Shown one piece after another: positions 27,153 to 39,800 of a stretch of DNA of 64,000 nucleotides. The stretch comes from Blastomussa wellsi. Taxonomy: Eukaryota > Cnidaria > Anthozoa > Scleractinia > Plerogyridae. Under the pieces are notes generated by a model that was not told where the DNA came from, did not search any database, and saw only the letters and a program-made list of their open reading frames with translations. The stretch is taken from contig OX393566.1 of NCBI GenBank assembly GCA_947652115.1, positions 26,487,927 through 26,551,926 on the forward strand, in the 5' to 3' direction. How positions within the stretch are numbered: position 1 is the stretch's first letter; every line of letters begins with the position of its first letter. The translations under genes were made by a program, and so were the position numbers.

Positions 27153-29931
27153 TCCGTTTGGGATAGCTGACTCTCATTTCAACAGATCCCATTTGACAAT
27201 GAAAACCACCATCGAAATGTAAAACCTTTTATTAGTTAATCATTACGTACTTAGAGAACTTTTGAGTCTACAATATATTTAGTCAAAACGAAGTACGATC
27301 GATCGATGGCCGACTTTGAAAACCATAAACGGGTTTTACTTATTAGCAGTTTGAAACTGCCTGTAAAACCTTTTATTAGTTAACCTTTACGTATTTAGAG
27401 AACTTTTGAATCTAGGATATATTTGTTTCATTACGCGTGTAGTTGCGTTGTTGATTTATTATTCACTTGTTGCTACCACAATCTAATTATGCGCCTTACA
27501 CGTTGTGTTCTACAGCAAGAAAGAGCAAAAGACGATCTTGTGTGAATCCGAATTTACGTATCTTCCATCTTGTACAGTAGGGTGCAATATAGTAACGCAA
27601 ACTAATCTTCTGTGCATGCTTAGGGACCAGACGCTTTGTTCTAGAAACTGTAGAAAAGTAAGTACCACAAGGATGGTATGGTGTTTTTTGAAACACATAT
27701 ATACCTTTCGATATTCAAGAAACAGTGGCACGCTTGCACAGACGCCAGCGTTTTACGTGGAACAGTGAACATCGCTTCCTACTAACCCTCCACCCCCTCC
27801 GCAAGACTAATTACATTAAAGTTTACACATTAGCGCTTTAGCACATTAGCGGTTTAGAAGACGACAGCCCACATAACATCATCCCAATAGTACACTCTGC
27901 ACTGAAAATACGAAGATCCGCTTTTGCTTGGCTAAATCTGTGTGTTATTTAGTGTCCCGTTTTTTCGTGGCTTGTTTCAATTATTGTTTCCGTCACTCAG
28001 TTCGAAAGCTGAATGGCCAAATACGTAATACCAAAAGTACATAATTACAGAAGTCTGCATCTGTGGCCGGTGAGTCTTGAGACATGTCTTTCGTGAGTAG
28101 GCTATTTTAGCAGCACCCTGCTATTTCGCGCGCTAGGGAAATTTTCTCGCTCAAAATGGCGAATTCGTCTACACCACCAAGCGCGCGACTAAATTCAGGA
28201 AAAAATTATGTTTTGGCCAAATCCAGTTTATGAACATATACCTATCAATAATCAATAATCTGTTGGCATTACCAAAATATCATTTATCTGTAATAAGTTT
28301 TGAAGACGCTTTAGATTACTTTTAAAGCACATGTCCAGTTCTCGCAGATTACTCACCGAGTTGTTCAGACTCGCAACAATAAAATTGAGAAAAGCTTGCT
28401 TCAAAAGTCTCAAATATAATGTTCAATATTTGGTGGCTATTAAACGAAAGGTACAGTACTTTGATTACCTTTTAATCCAAGCGCTTCCGTTGTCAAAGCT
28501 CTTTCTCTTTAATCTGTGCCGACATGGTTCAACTTGGTAATTGTATCAGCCTTGTATCCAAGATCTTCTAAAAAGAAAGGGAAATAGTGAATCGTTCACC
28601 AAAGTTTGTCGGTTTCCAACGTTGCAGAAACGTTGCTAAAATGTTGAGAATTCTGATAACCAAAGTTAAGCCGTTAAATTAAGGAACTTTGTCTACTTAC
28701 CAAGCGCAATTTTAGTTTCAACTTTCAAGAGCAAGATTATTCATGTAAGCAGAGTCGGCTTGCTCAATCTTCAATGTCTAAGTAAAACTCGCTGTATGAA
28801 GTTAGCGGACGATCGGCAACTTGATGTAACACGATGCAAACATTTCACTGTTAGTGCAAACTAAACGACGGTGGGCAAGTTTGAAAATACAAGTTGAAAG
28901 TACAAGGTGCGCATGGATGAATAAAATCGCGCCATTAATTTAAAATTATAATCAAATGTGTGAATATCTCACGCGCAGCAAAGAATTTTATTGCAAAATA
29001 TCCACGGTGATACGTGCCGTTCTATTCTACTTATGATCTTTACATCAATTAATTCTACTTATTTATATACTTACATTCTACTTACAAAGCTGGCGAGATT
29101 TTATTTCATGATATTAAATGAAAATAAAATCAAATATGAAATATGTATGTTAAATAATAAACGAATAAGGAAGAAAAAATTGCTTCACTTATCCTAGGAA
29201 TGCTCGATTCATAAATCTGCAGAGCAAAATACAAATACTGAAGAACGAAAGTATAGACTATTAAGATTTATTAACAAACGATATTAGAGTTCCTTAGTAT
29301 TTTACGTTTAGAGAATGTTCATAGCAACCTGTTTTGGGTTTATGTCGTTATGTTTATACAGTTTTACCATGTGGAATTGTTGTATGTACCCGACAAATTA
29401 TTCTGTCCAGGTAATAGGACAAAGAGATTTGAAACACAAATTTCCTTGCCTAAATACCCCCCCCCCCCCCCACCCCGGAGTGGTCTTCTTTAAGGATATT
29501 GGCTCAGATCCGTAACAGAGGGAACCAATCAGAAAGCTTGAAAATCAATATCCCGAGGTTGAAAATTTACTAACTAGTGGTACCCACAGGTTAGAATGTG
29601 CGGGCCTGGTTGCATTTAATCCATTGGCTCCCGTGCCGGCCGAACCGACCGCGGGAAAACCACCCCTGGAATTCCCGTTCCGCCCAAAAAGCACGAGACA
29701 TTTTAGTTTTCCTATTGTTCTTTAGCAAACTGGGTCCAATAAACCAATCAGAATCTGTTTTCTGCCCATATTTTAAGTTAACCCTTGGGGGCCTACAAAG
29801 ACGTTTTTCCCTAATCCGTGCGTGCAACATGTGCAAGAAAATCATGGCGCGTATTGGCGAGTCGCGGCACTTGTTTTCAAAATTCCAAGGCCTTGTTTTT
29901 CACGAGGCGCGAAAGAAATGAAGAGGTAGCC

Positions 29932-30156
29932 TTAGACTGTTCACAGTCCGCTATTTTTTCGTATTTTTCCTTGATCGGCGAACGCGGTTAATGAATCGCG
30001 AGAGAACTGGACTCCGGCGCAGAACGTGAGGCACGAAGGGGTAGGGGGCGGGGAGCTCACTCCCCGCCCCCACCCCCTAGCGCTTCGCTCTCCGTGTTTT
30101 TTGCTCACGTGCTTTCTTTTGAGTTGAAAAAATAGAGCGGCTGTCAACAGTCTAAG
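29932..30156. repeat. Dispersed inverted-repeat element, copy 2
   Basis: Ends CTTAGACTGTTCACAGTCCG and its mirror ending CTGTCAACAGTCTAAG. The interior matches copy 1 (13020-13176) but has an extra GC-rich palindrome (GGGGGCGGGGAGCTCACTCC followed by CCGCCCCC). Confidence 0.75.
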
Positions 30157-30366
30157 ATAGCCTTACCTAAGGTAGCAAAAGCAATATCAGGTACGCGAGA
30201 TGTGTCATACTTGCATGTAAAATATAAGTTTACGAGCATTTCTTGATTAAGAGCAATAAACAAGCAGTTTTATTCTTCGTTGGTTGGTCTCCTGCATCCA
30301 AACGTTGTATATTATAAAACTTGTAACTTACAAATTTAAAGTTGACGCTCTGGTACAAGACCTCTT

Positions 30367-31857
30367 TTATACACTGTGCGATCTTCTAAGTGACCGATTG
30401 TTTCCAGCATTCGTTTGTGCGAAAATGATTGTCTCTTTTCTTTTTCTCTTGCCATGTCTTCGCGGTCGACCACAGTAAAAAGAATCAATACGCAATCGAT
30501 ATTTGTCAAAAACTACAAAAAGAGCGTTCATCACGCTGGCGACTATACCCAATCCAAAAAGTGCTGGGAATGTTCCCATTATATGGAAAATGGCGGCCGT
30601 AATTCCGTGCTCGTCTTGTCTAGAAACAACGTTATCAAATGGAATATAGTCCCCGAAACCGATAGTAGAGTATGTTATGAACCAGGCGTATAATGCGTCA
30701 ATAAACGTCCATTTTTCCAAATAAACTTGCACAGAAGCACACAGAGAAAGGAAAATTGCCATTACAGTAAATGCCAACATTGCGCATTTTATCTCCACAT
30801 GTCTCACATCCTTAGTTTTAAGGGCGTTTCTCTCAAAACGAGTTATTACGCATGTCAAGAATTTTGAAATAAGTTCGCCCGCGGTTTTCAAGGTCAGAAG
30901 ACACAGTGGAATTCCAAATAAACAGAAGACGATGCAGAATAGTTTTCCGTATGTGGTGAGAGGAGTTAAATGCCCGTATCCTGCAATAAAAAGGTATAAG
31001 GGTCAGGAAAAGTGAGTAGAACAATGCACGAGGCCATGGAAGAAGCTATGGATGTGAGAAGAGCCATAATATTAGCTAGATAACAGTCAACAGACAGAAG
31101 CCCAGTTCCCTCTATAAGACACGCCAGAGAGTCATGGTAGTTGTATTAAAGACTGCATGCCAAGTCTTTAATATTTTCGGTCGATTACCTGACTGCATAG
31201 ACACTTTGTATAAATGGCGTCTGCATTTGAATAACATTATGGATTCTCGTTAAAAAATCCTTTGAATATAAAAATCCAAACGAGGCTAAGGATGTACACT
31301 GCTAAATCGTCCCCAGGCACCTGTCGGTCAGAAGACGGTCAGGTGGGAAAACAGCGAGCGCGAGGATAGATGGTTACATTAGTGCCACAACACCAAGCGA
31401 ACCGCGCGCTATCGATCCCAAAATGCAAAACACACCGCGCACGACCAAACAGCGACGCCAAGAGACAAGGCAGGAGGTCTGCATGAGGAGATTCGACATA
31501 CTGTACTACTTAGTTAATAAAATAGCTTGTCAGATCAGGGTGATAAGCTTCTGGTTAAGACTAACCGATGGTAGTAATAGCTGTGTAGGTAAAATCCACT
31601 GCACTGAAGTAAGTCCAATCTGCAGATAGGCCAAGATAAACTGCATTGTACGCGGTCATTGCGAAAAACGTGAATTCTTCATCTGATAAGTTTTGATGTT
31701 TGCTAAAGTTCCTTCTCAATTGTTTTAACATTCTATTCGAGGTCGTCTTATTACTTTCCTCTCGCCTTTCAAGAAGCGTGAAAATTGCAGCGCTGGTCAA
31801 ACCGTAAACTATTAAGAAAGTTGCTCTTATTACAAGGGTCTTGCCCGGCGAATTCAT
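30367..31857 (-). CDS. Two-pore-domain potassium channel (K2P), TASK-like
   Basis: Two exons (31857-31566, 30980-30367) encode 301 residues; start ATG 31857 follows an out-of-frame ATG-TGA. K2P channels are dimeric leak potassium channels of the plasma membrane. Order seen: M1 (LVIRATFLIVYGLTSAAIFTLL), extracellular cap, P1 with filter TTIGYG (95-100), M2 (LFCIVFCLFGIPLCLLTL), M3 (AMLAFTVMAIFLSLCASV), P2 with filter STIGFG (202-207), M4 and a basic tail. The cap loop (about 31-79) has no cysteine, as in TASK channels, which lack the cap disulfide. The single intron splits the first filter Gly codon in phase 1, the position commonly conserved in K2P genes. The C-terminus is LRRSHSV. Subfamily assignment is an inference. 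Confidence 0.93.
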
Positions 31858-34094
31858 CACATCACGCTTTACTATGCCGTACAGTTAGAAACTAGGTTAC
31901 CGTCAAATCTGTGGATAAAATTAAAGAACAAAACAAATCATTGTTGCGTAGTTTTGAAATGATAAAATATATCAGATCCCGAGTTCTGATGTTTTCATTT
32001 GAGAGTTGAAAGTAATAAGAGTCTGCGCTGGTTTTGCTACCTTCAGTGGTTTAAAAATCTCACGCCACTTTCTCAACCAATCAGAAGTAAAACTAAAGCC
32101 AATCACGACCTCGCCTGACCTCGCTTATACGCGTTTTCCCGCGCTACACGTGTTTTTGGCTCGAGGTTTCATTGGTTCACTGGATTGCCTGCGTTCTTTG
32201 TGATTGCCAGAGTGATTACTTACGACACTCAAATGAAATCAGCAAATCGGAATTCGCGATTGTATAGAGTACCGAAGTGATGACGTCACAAAAACTAAAT
32301 TTATGAAATTATGGGATTTACTGAGATATTCTGAAAGTACATGATGAAGAATGCCTACATACCAACAATAAGTAACTTATTTTAATTTGGGGGTGAGATA
32401 TTGACACTTTCATGCTTCAGTGACTCCATACAAATCCTTGTCATTTTGTCTTGGTTCTAAACGTTTAGAACCAAGACAAAATTACAAGATTTTGTATGGA
32501 GTCGCTGAAGCATGAAAGGGTCAATATCTCACCCGTAAGTTGAAATAAGATGCTGATTTTTGGCAAGTGGGCATTCTTCATCATGTACCTTCCGAAGATC
32601 TTAATGAATCCCATAATTTCAAAAATCAAACTACTGAGTGAAGACTAGGAACCAACAAAAGGGAGGAGGACGAGAAAGACTTGGATCAGTTTTAACTCAG
32701 TAGTGGACTGACTAATTGCAGCTGAAACATGAAATAAAATTTTAAGTGATGGCTAGTGAGAAATCACCGGCAATTTATCATACCGATACCTGAGAGGGTG
32801 CGTATAAAACAAAAATCCCAGACCTCCGAATCTATAAAACTAAGACCTTGCCATCACCTCTGGAAAACGCAGAAATTTAAATTAATACTGCAGCGGTGTT
32901 GATGCTAGATGTGGTGAACAAATACAGCGCCCAGAATAACGGAAATCGCACCCTTATAAGCAATACTCATAGTCTCATTATAAATGTTCCAGTTTGTTTT
33001 GCAGACGTATTAAAGATGAGCGAGTTTAATTATTGTTTTACGTTTGTGTGATGCTGACATCAGGCACGATAAGTTCTGAGATAAAAAAGGGTGAAAAATA
33101 TTTTATTCCTTTCGTCCGGTGAACAACCTAGTGGTTTTCCTAGCTGTTTTCCGCGTATTTCTAAATAAATAGCTAAGATAGATTAAATAATCCCGATCGG
33201 GTAGAGTTCCGAAGAGACAGAGATCAGATTAAAATGGAGCACAACCAACAAAAGAAACTGCGAAATAATTTTCAATTTCGTGAAAGGAGTTAGTATCGGT
33301 TAAAAACAATCCACTTACTTTTCACACTGCGCATTCAACTGAGGCTGACTGGCGAACAGGCCAATGTGTTTGGTTGTTTTCAACAAAATCATTTCCACCG
33401 ATGTCTCTTTTAATTCTTCGTGTAAAAACAGTTTTGGTGTCGTGAAAAGGATGTACAGAAACTGAGCTGAGTGGTAAGTTATTTATAATTAATGCCATCC
33501 AGCTCTTATGGCTGTGTAGGAGATAAAATTGGCACTAAAATATTAATTATGGCACGAATGTGCGGTGTGAAGGTTTTCCTTTTATTCATAAAGCTTTTAC
33601 AGCTGTTTCTGGTACTGAATATTTTTTATCAAATCTCGCAATAAATGACGAGCGAAACTAAGTTGAGGCCTAAACCAATTGGTCGCTCCCAGACGCAAAC
33701 GTTTGCTTTACAATGGTTTTATTTTATTCATTCTCAAGGTTTATTATGATTAAAGTGTAGTCATAATTAATAAAAAGCGTGTTCGAGCTGATAAGCCCGA
33801 GAAAATGAATTTACCGAGCTTAGCCTCAGCTTGCGAAAAATGTTCGGGCTATAGTGTACGATGTACAAAAAAGTTTGAATTAAATTTTTGTCCCTGAATG
33901 ACTCATTCGAGACTCATTGTCACTCTACTTTATGAATGAATACAACCTTTTTCCCGGAAACATCGAGGGCGTTCAAATAGACGCCCATGTTTCCTGCATT
34001 AGCATTTGTAGTCTGCACTGGAAGTAGTTGTGGTGTCATATTTTCGTGTTGTGGAGTTGATTCATCCTCGTTAACTGCGTTCTTTCGTTGTTGC
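31858..34094. other. Intergenic region upstream of the K2P gene
   Basis: Contains a 318-bp palindrome (32304-32621). I see no exon with supporting splice sites. The open frame 33920-34111 on the minus strand is the read-through of the last exon of the small VWC-like gene in another frame. Confidence 0.6.
32304..32621. repeat. 318-bp perfectly centred foldback palindrome
   Basis: TGAAATTATGGGATTTACTG at the left is mirrored to CCCATAATTTCA at the right. The centre is CTAAACGTTTAG at 32462/32463. The inner arms (CATGCTTCAGTGACTCCATA / TATGGAGTCGCTGAAGCATG) are nearly identical. No loop and no ORF. Confidence 0.88.
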
Positions 34095-35882
34095 TTATTT
34101 AAGTGACTCATCTGCGTTTCAAAGTAATGACAGAATAATAAATTATTAACTTCTCAAAATTATGGTTGTGGGAGCTTGTATAGGAGATAAGTAAGGACGC
34201 TAGAGCGACAAAAAGAAAAAGAGCTCAGCGATATGGGCAGCCATTTTCCACTCGCGCTCTCTCTCCTCTCTTTTCGCTTCACACTCTACGGACGAAGAAA
34301 AAAAGGCTGGAAAGCTATTACCTGTAACTCTAACTAAAGAAAAACAGCAGGTTTTAAATGAAGAAGATCAGTTTCTGTTAAGAATCGGAACCTCGCGATT
34401 TTTAGTCAAGATATGATATCGCTATCTAATGCCGGGTTCCTATAATTTCTGGTGCACTGTTCTAGAAAATAAACTACTATTGCGCGAGTTACTACGATCC
34501 AGGGATGTGCTCATGGTAAAATATTTGTGTATTTTTACTGAGCGATTAACTTACATGGTTTGCACACACAGCAGTCGGTGGGAGAGGATGGTTCAGGAAC
34601 CACCGCCAAGTACTGCCCCTACAGGAAAGGAGGAAAAGCCATGGCAGCTGCCTTAACTGATAACTTCGTTTAAAAACAAACAATCGCTATGTTCACATTG
34701 AGTAAAGCAAGAGTAAGATATGATGAGGAAAATAAGTTTGTGTTAAAAGGTTTGATATTTTAATTTTACTTCTGGCAGGCCCCTTTCATTTCATTTCCTC
34801 GTCCTCAGGTGACGCTCCTAGGTCGTGCGCAGTGTGCTTTGTGTTATGGGATTGATTGTGCGTGCGCAGTTCGCAGGTTCCAAGCGTTATGAGACTAATC
34901 ATCTATCCCTACACTCCATGTTCCGCCATAATTGACCGACCGTGGCCTGGGGACGAGGCCGTTCACGCATGTGTTGCACTTATAAAAGACACAGGACATA
35001 AAATACGACTGAATTGAATATATTGACGAAAAATCAGTAAGACACTGCAGATATTCTAAAGAATGTTGAATGTCAAATGCCTCCACTTACGTCTGGACAT
35101 GAAGAGCCTTTATCAAAACACAGGGATTTGGTTAGCACAAGTGCCCCTGCACAGATACTCAAATGGCACTTATCGTCTGTGAACCAAGGGGGGTCCCTTG
35201 GTGGAGGCTGTTGTGAAGGAATAAAACAACACAAATATCCATTTGCTCTGACAGAGACTACACTACGCATTCATGTACTCTCTTGATCTGTAAATTTGAC
35301 TGCTTAAGCGCACTACTTAGTTTCCAGCTCTAGTAAACACCTAATTGCAATAATGTGGACAAAACAAAAAGGAATTAATTAGATCACTCGTTATTAATTA
35401 ACAGTATCCATTATCACAGGGATATCCATATAACATTTGCAGAACTATAATATGAGGAGGAAAAGTTCAAAATTCTTGTTTGCCTTTTCTCTTGGTAAAG
35501 TTATTGCAATTAGGTGTAAATATCAGTCACAGTGCTCACGATTCAAATCTAGCCTCCATTTGCACGAACCGATCTCTTGTGTGCGTTTGGGGGTGACTGA
35601 TAAAGCCTACACTTCACACATGCATATCAAGCTTACAAATTTCATAGTTCCATCTTTATCATAACATGGATTAGGTCCGGACCAGATCTGAGGCTTATGA
35701 TCTCCAAATCCATCCTGGAGCTTGACAGCGACACGGCCCAGAGAATAATGAAAGAAAATAGCTGAAGAATAAAATTAATGCATTCAGCAAGAAAAAAATC
35801 AACAGAAGAAAATCTTCATCCGACCATTCCACTTACCTACGAAGAGGGCTGAAAGCATCACGGCAGCGGGCGTCAAGAACAT
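34095..35882 (-). CDS. Small secreted cysteine-rich protein, VWC-like, 122 aa
   Basis: Five exons: 35882-35837, 35761-35637, 35207-35091, 34618-34555, 34111-34095. All junctions are GT/AG and in phase (123 codons with stop), although no single exon exceeds 125 nt. An N-terminal hydrophobic segment (MFLTPAAVMLSALFVAIFF) is a signal peptide or anchor. After a basic linker come CYDKDG and a cysteine array: DDKC-x4-C...SLC-x6-SCPDGQ...DCCVC. The CP-D-G plus terminal CC-x-C spacing is that of a von Willebrand C / single-VWC domain (family knowledge). No named orthologue is recognised. Likely extracellular and disulfide-bonded. The chance of five phase-compatible exons with spaced cysteines is small, but transcript support is not available here. 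Confidence 0.68.
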
Positions 35883-36890
35883 CTCCAAGGCGTAGCAAAC
35901 AATCAACTGAATACGTTCATGGAGTTTAAACCAAGCGCTTTACCCCAGTGGGCGCACTAAAACCAATCACAATATTGCGACGATTCACCAGTAATGTAGT
36001 TTGATTTAAAATCTAATGACGCCAAGATGAGTCTGTCACCACACTTTTTCCTCCCGTGAGTGCAAAACCAACACCAATCAGTTTCTGAAAACGCTGATGT
36101 GTCCTTCTTTTATCACTCCCTTGCAGTTAGATGGCGAGTTATTCCATTTTGTGTTGGTCGTATGCGATTCCCCAAACAAAAATATCACCGAAAGTTTCTG
36201 AGATCTCGAAAAACCCTCTGAACACAATAGCAATCGACAACGAACTTTATAGCTTGCTCCGGTGATTTCCCTCGTCCGTTAATGTTTTTCTTTTTACCTC
36301 TCGCATAAAACAATATTTGCTACAACACTTGAAGGGACGACACGACAACTTCCCAAAAGCGTGTTTTATGTTACAGGTGGGATGTTGCATTCGTAACCGG
36401 TGTCGGCGGGTGATCTGACAACTAGTGGGGGCAATGATGGCGCAGTGGTCAGAGCACTCGCTTCTTTAATCTTTAATTAGGATAATTCCTATAGTTTACA
36501 CTAATCCGGAAATGGGCAGCAGGCACCTAATGTGGCCTGGGTTCGATTTGTCGGACCCGGTGTCAAATGTTAAATGTGGGTGTTGAGTTTGTCGTTGGTT
36601 CTGGTCAAGGCCCCGTTCTTCCTCCACAAAAACCTTTTTTTTTTTCTAAATTCCAATTCGATAAGGTATCCGAGGGGCACAGCTTTATTGGTCGAAAGAC
36701 TATCATGTGCAACCCTCATTAAACAAACGCGATTTATTTTTTGACAAATTCTTTCTAAATTGTTTGACACCATTGTCGTAAAGTTGCTCAATTTTTTTAT
36801 CAAACAGATGTCTCGAGACGGATATAGCATTTATTTTATAAAATTGTGTTTCGAGACAAATCGGTGATTTTTATTCCTCTGCAACTTCAA
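35883..36890. other. Intergenic region with a possible SINE head
   Basis: At 36434-36560 there is an A-box-like TGGCGCAGTGGTCAGAGCA and, about 80 bases on, a B-box-like GGGTTCGATT. This suggests a diverged tRNA-derived SINE on the plus strand with an internal insertion. The rest shows no coding signal. Confidence 0.4.
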
Positions 36891-39800
36891 CTACGGAACT
36901 GGTTCGGCCGGTTCACAAGAGATCACGTGATCTAGCGTCATGTCTCGTTCTGTCACAGGGACTTCATAGCAGATTTGAGTGCTGAAAGCCAAGCCTGCAA
37001 AACGAAAGGATGAAATAAAGTGCAAATGAGAGGGTTTATAGTATATATATGGTATCAAAATAAACATGTCAACCATGTAACACAAAGCCCTGCTTATTTT
37101 AACAGAAAACAAATAAATAAAAAATAAAACCATAGCAAGATTGCAAAATAAGAAAAACTTCTAAATTATGGCTAGCGACGGAGACGGACGGGATTGAAGT
37201 CGGATAAATCAGAAAGCTAAAGTTTTCATTTTCTTCCGATTCCGCTCAGAACTCGATCCGTCGATTATGATCAAGTGAAAATTAGATTATCGGAGTCGAA
37301 AGCAGAAGAGGAAGAACAATTACCAATCACAATGCTATTTTCAGCAACTCCGGGTACTAAGTCGATCTCAGTTCCTTTCTGCCTGCGACTCCAACAATCT
37401 CGTTTTCACTGGATCGTAAACCCGAGATTCAAAAGCAGAATCGGAACTCTGCTAACGACTCCGTCGGTTTGATTTTCACTGGATCGTAACACGCTGCGAC
37501 TCCGCCTGATAAATGTCGTACTTACCAATCAAAAGAGGTTTCTTTTCACATTTTTCAATGCACTTCATAATATATGAGTCATAGTAACCCTGAAGAAAGG
37601 AAAAGAAACTAGTATGAATAAAAATTAATAAAAAAATCACAGGTTCGTCAAATTAACGATATACCAAAGCGAAATTGTACAGTTGGAAATAAAAAAAATA
37701 TTCTGCGGCTATACGCAAGAACCAGGCTGACTTCTGCGTGATTCTAACTATAAGCGCAGCTCTTTTTTCACTAACAACTTCCAAAAAACTCTAAAAATAT
37801 GACGTTGTCTTCACTTTCAAGACCGACATCCTGGAAAACAATCACTGCGGACGTCAGTTCCTGTTCTGCGGTAAGTCGTAAATAAACGTCAGTCCAGAGC
37901 GCTAAACGCGATATCGCGCGTTCTTGTGCGTGATTTTGCGTGAACGCGCGCGACTTACCGTACGTTACGAAATAAGTGCGAGGAAGAAAGCGATAGATCA
38001 CGCGTTTAATACCGTTGACAGAATTTACTTTTTATCACTTAATCGACACTGAAATAAGCCATGCATATTGGCACTCCTGGATCGTTAAACTCGTTTACCT
38101 TTCCTCGACCAAGACGATGACCATTCTGTGAAAAAGAAAAGCGAAATTGCAAAAATCACATTTGAGCAGAATTGTCTGGGCGAGCGGAGTAGTTCTGAAG
38201 TCATTTTTTTCTCGGTGACTATCTATACGATCGCACGTGCTAAACAAAATATTACAGATTGATACCCTGGGTTCAAACAATTTACTTAGTACCTAGATTC
38301 CTAATTATGAGGAGTGACGACCACAAGAATGGCTACAAACTGACCTTTGTGAAACCAAGTCCTGGAACAACAATAAGATCCAACCCTCCTGACGAGATTG
38401 CTTCCTCTCTTTCATCATCGTCTAGACAAGAATTGTGTTGGTTTAATACGACTCCATAAAACATGTTATATTATGATGCAAAATATTACTGATGAATTCT
38501 GGGAAGAATGACCATTTAAGCTACATTTTAGGTATCCGCATAATAGAGGAACACAGTAAACAAGGAAAAGGCGATGCACCACTAAGGAATGACGTAACTG
38601 ATGGCTGACGTAAGCAGAGCACTAGCTGTATCAGAAAGCCTACATCCGTCCCTGAGAGGGTGTCCACTAACATGTTAATTACTCTTCTTGTAAAATTCAT
38701 TAATAATTCAAAAGGAGTAGATCCAATGCAAAAGGTACTAATTTAGGTCACAAGACACAAACAAAAGCATTCCAAGCAGTTGCAATAAGCATTAACTCTA
38801 AAGGATTGCAGTCCAAAACATACAATTTTATGTATAACTGAAGCCAGTAATCAGACTTATTTTCACCTTTTAAAAAGTATGAGAACCAATCAGACTGACT
38901 CGTCCCCAGTCGTTTCTTATCAGAAAAAATAACAGGCATGGGGAATGATGGGAAGGAGGCAGAAAGGATCTATCGCGTCTTGCTATTTTCTCATAGGAAA
39001 CGACTGGGGACGAGTCAGAATCAGACTGATGATAATCCAGTAGCACACAATTGACTAGTTTCTACTTAATAATCTAATGATCGGAGAGCCTCAAACAGTT
39101 ACCTGCAGGTTGTCGTATATTCCAGGAAGTAAGTGGTAATGATGTCATGTCCTCCATAGAGTGAAGTTTTACCATGTCCATGTTTGAGCCAATGTAACGA
39201 GGGATGAAGCATTCTCTGAAAAGAAAATCAATATCCAATAGGTTACTACTGTTACAAGCTTTTAAACTACAAGCAATAAGTATTTGCGTTTGCCACTAAT
39301 AAATATCGGTCTGAATTCACATAGTGTGTTTTAATTTGACAATATAATGAAATGATTGCAACTTACAGGGATGTTATGACTGTTGGAAAAGCAAAGAGAG
39401 TGCTCTTGAGAAATTTAATGTGCCAAAGTTCTCGTCTACATATTAAGCATATGGGCAATTTTTTGCCAGGGAGGGGTGAACCATTTGCCCAAAAAAATTT
39501 GCCCAAAATTTTTTTTTTTGGGGGGGGGGCTGCTGCCCCCAAGCCCCTACACCTATGGACACCTATTTGAAGTGCGTGTAACAAAATATATACTTACTTT
39601 TTTGATTGGAATAAATCCTGTAACAATATTTAGAAAAAGGCACAGTTAGTGACACCCAGATTAAAGTTGTAATTTAAAAACTAATTTCAGCAATCATTTT
39701 TGTGTGTTTACGTTTAAAGTTGCTTGAAATGTTATGCCATAACCTCTCCCCTCTCCTGATATAGTTCATCTACATCTTGATAAAAAATATTGGAAAGATA

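Larger units (their letters stand above)
24572..30366. other. Long gene-free region
   Basis: No ORF here has splice context, domain signal or codon character of a gene. Open frames at 27505-27768, 28331-28540 and 29598-29921 are short and overlap frames on the other strand. The region contains a half-tRNA-like array (26634-27152), an inverted-repeat element (29932-30156) and long C runs (25240-25252, 29457-29470). Confidence 0.6.

Noticed and set aside
29591..29921. Overlapping frames of 84 and 107 codons on opposite strands
   Set aside because: Both strands open over the same GC-richer stretch with no domain; looks like part of a dispersed repeat.
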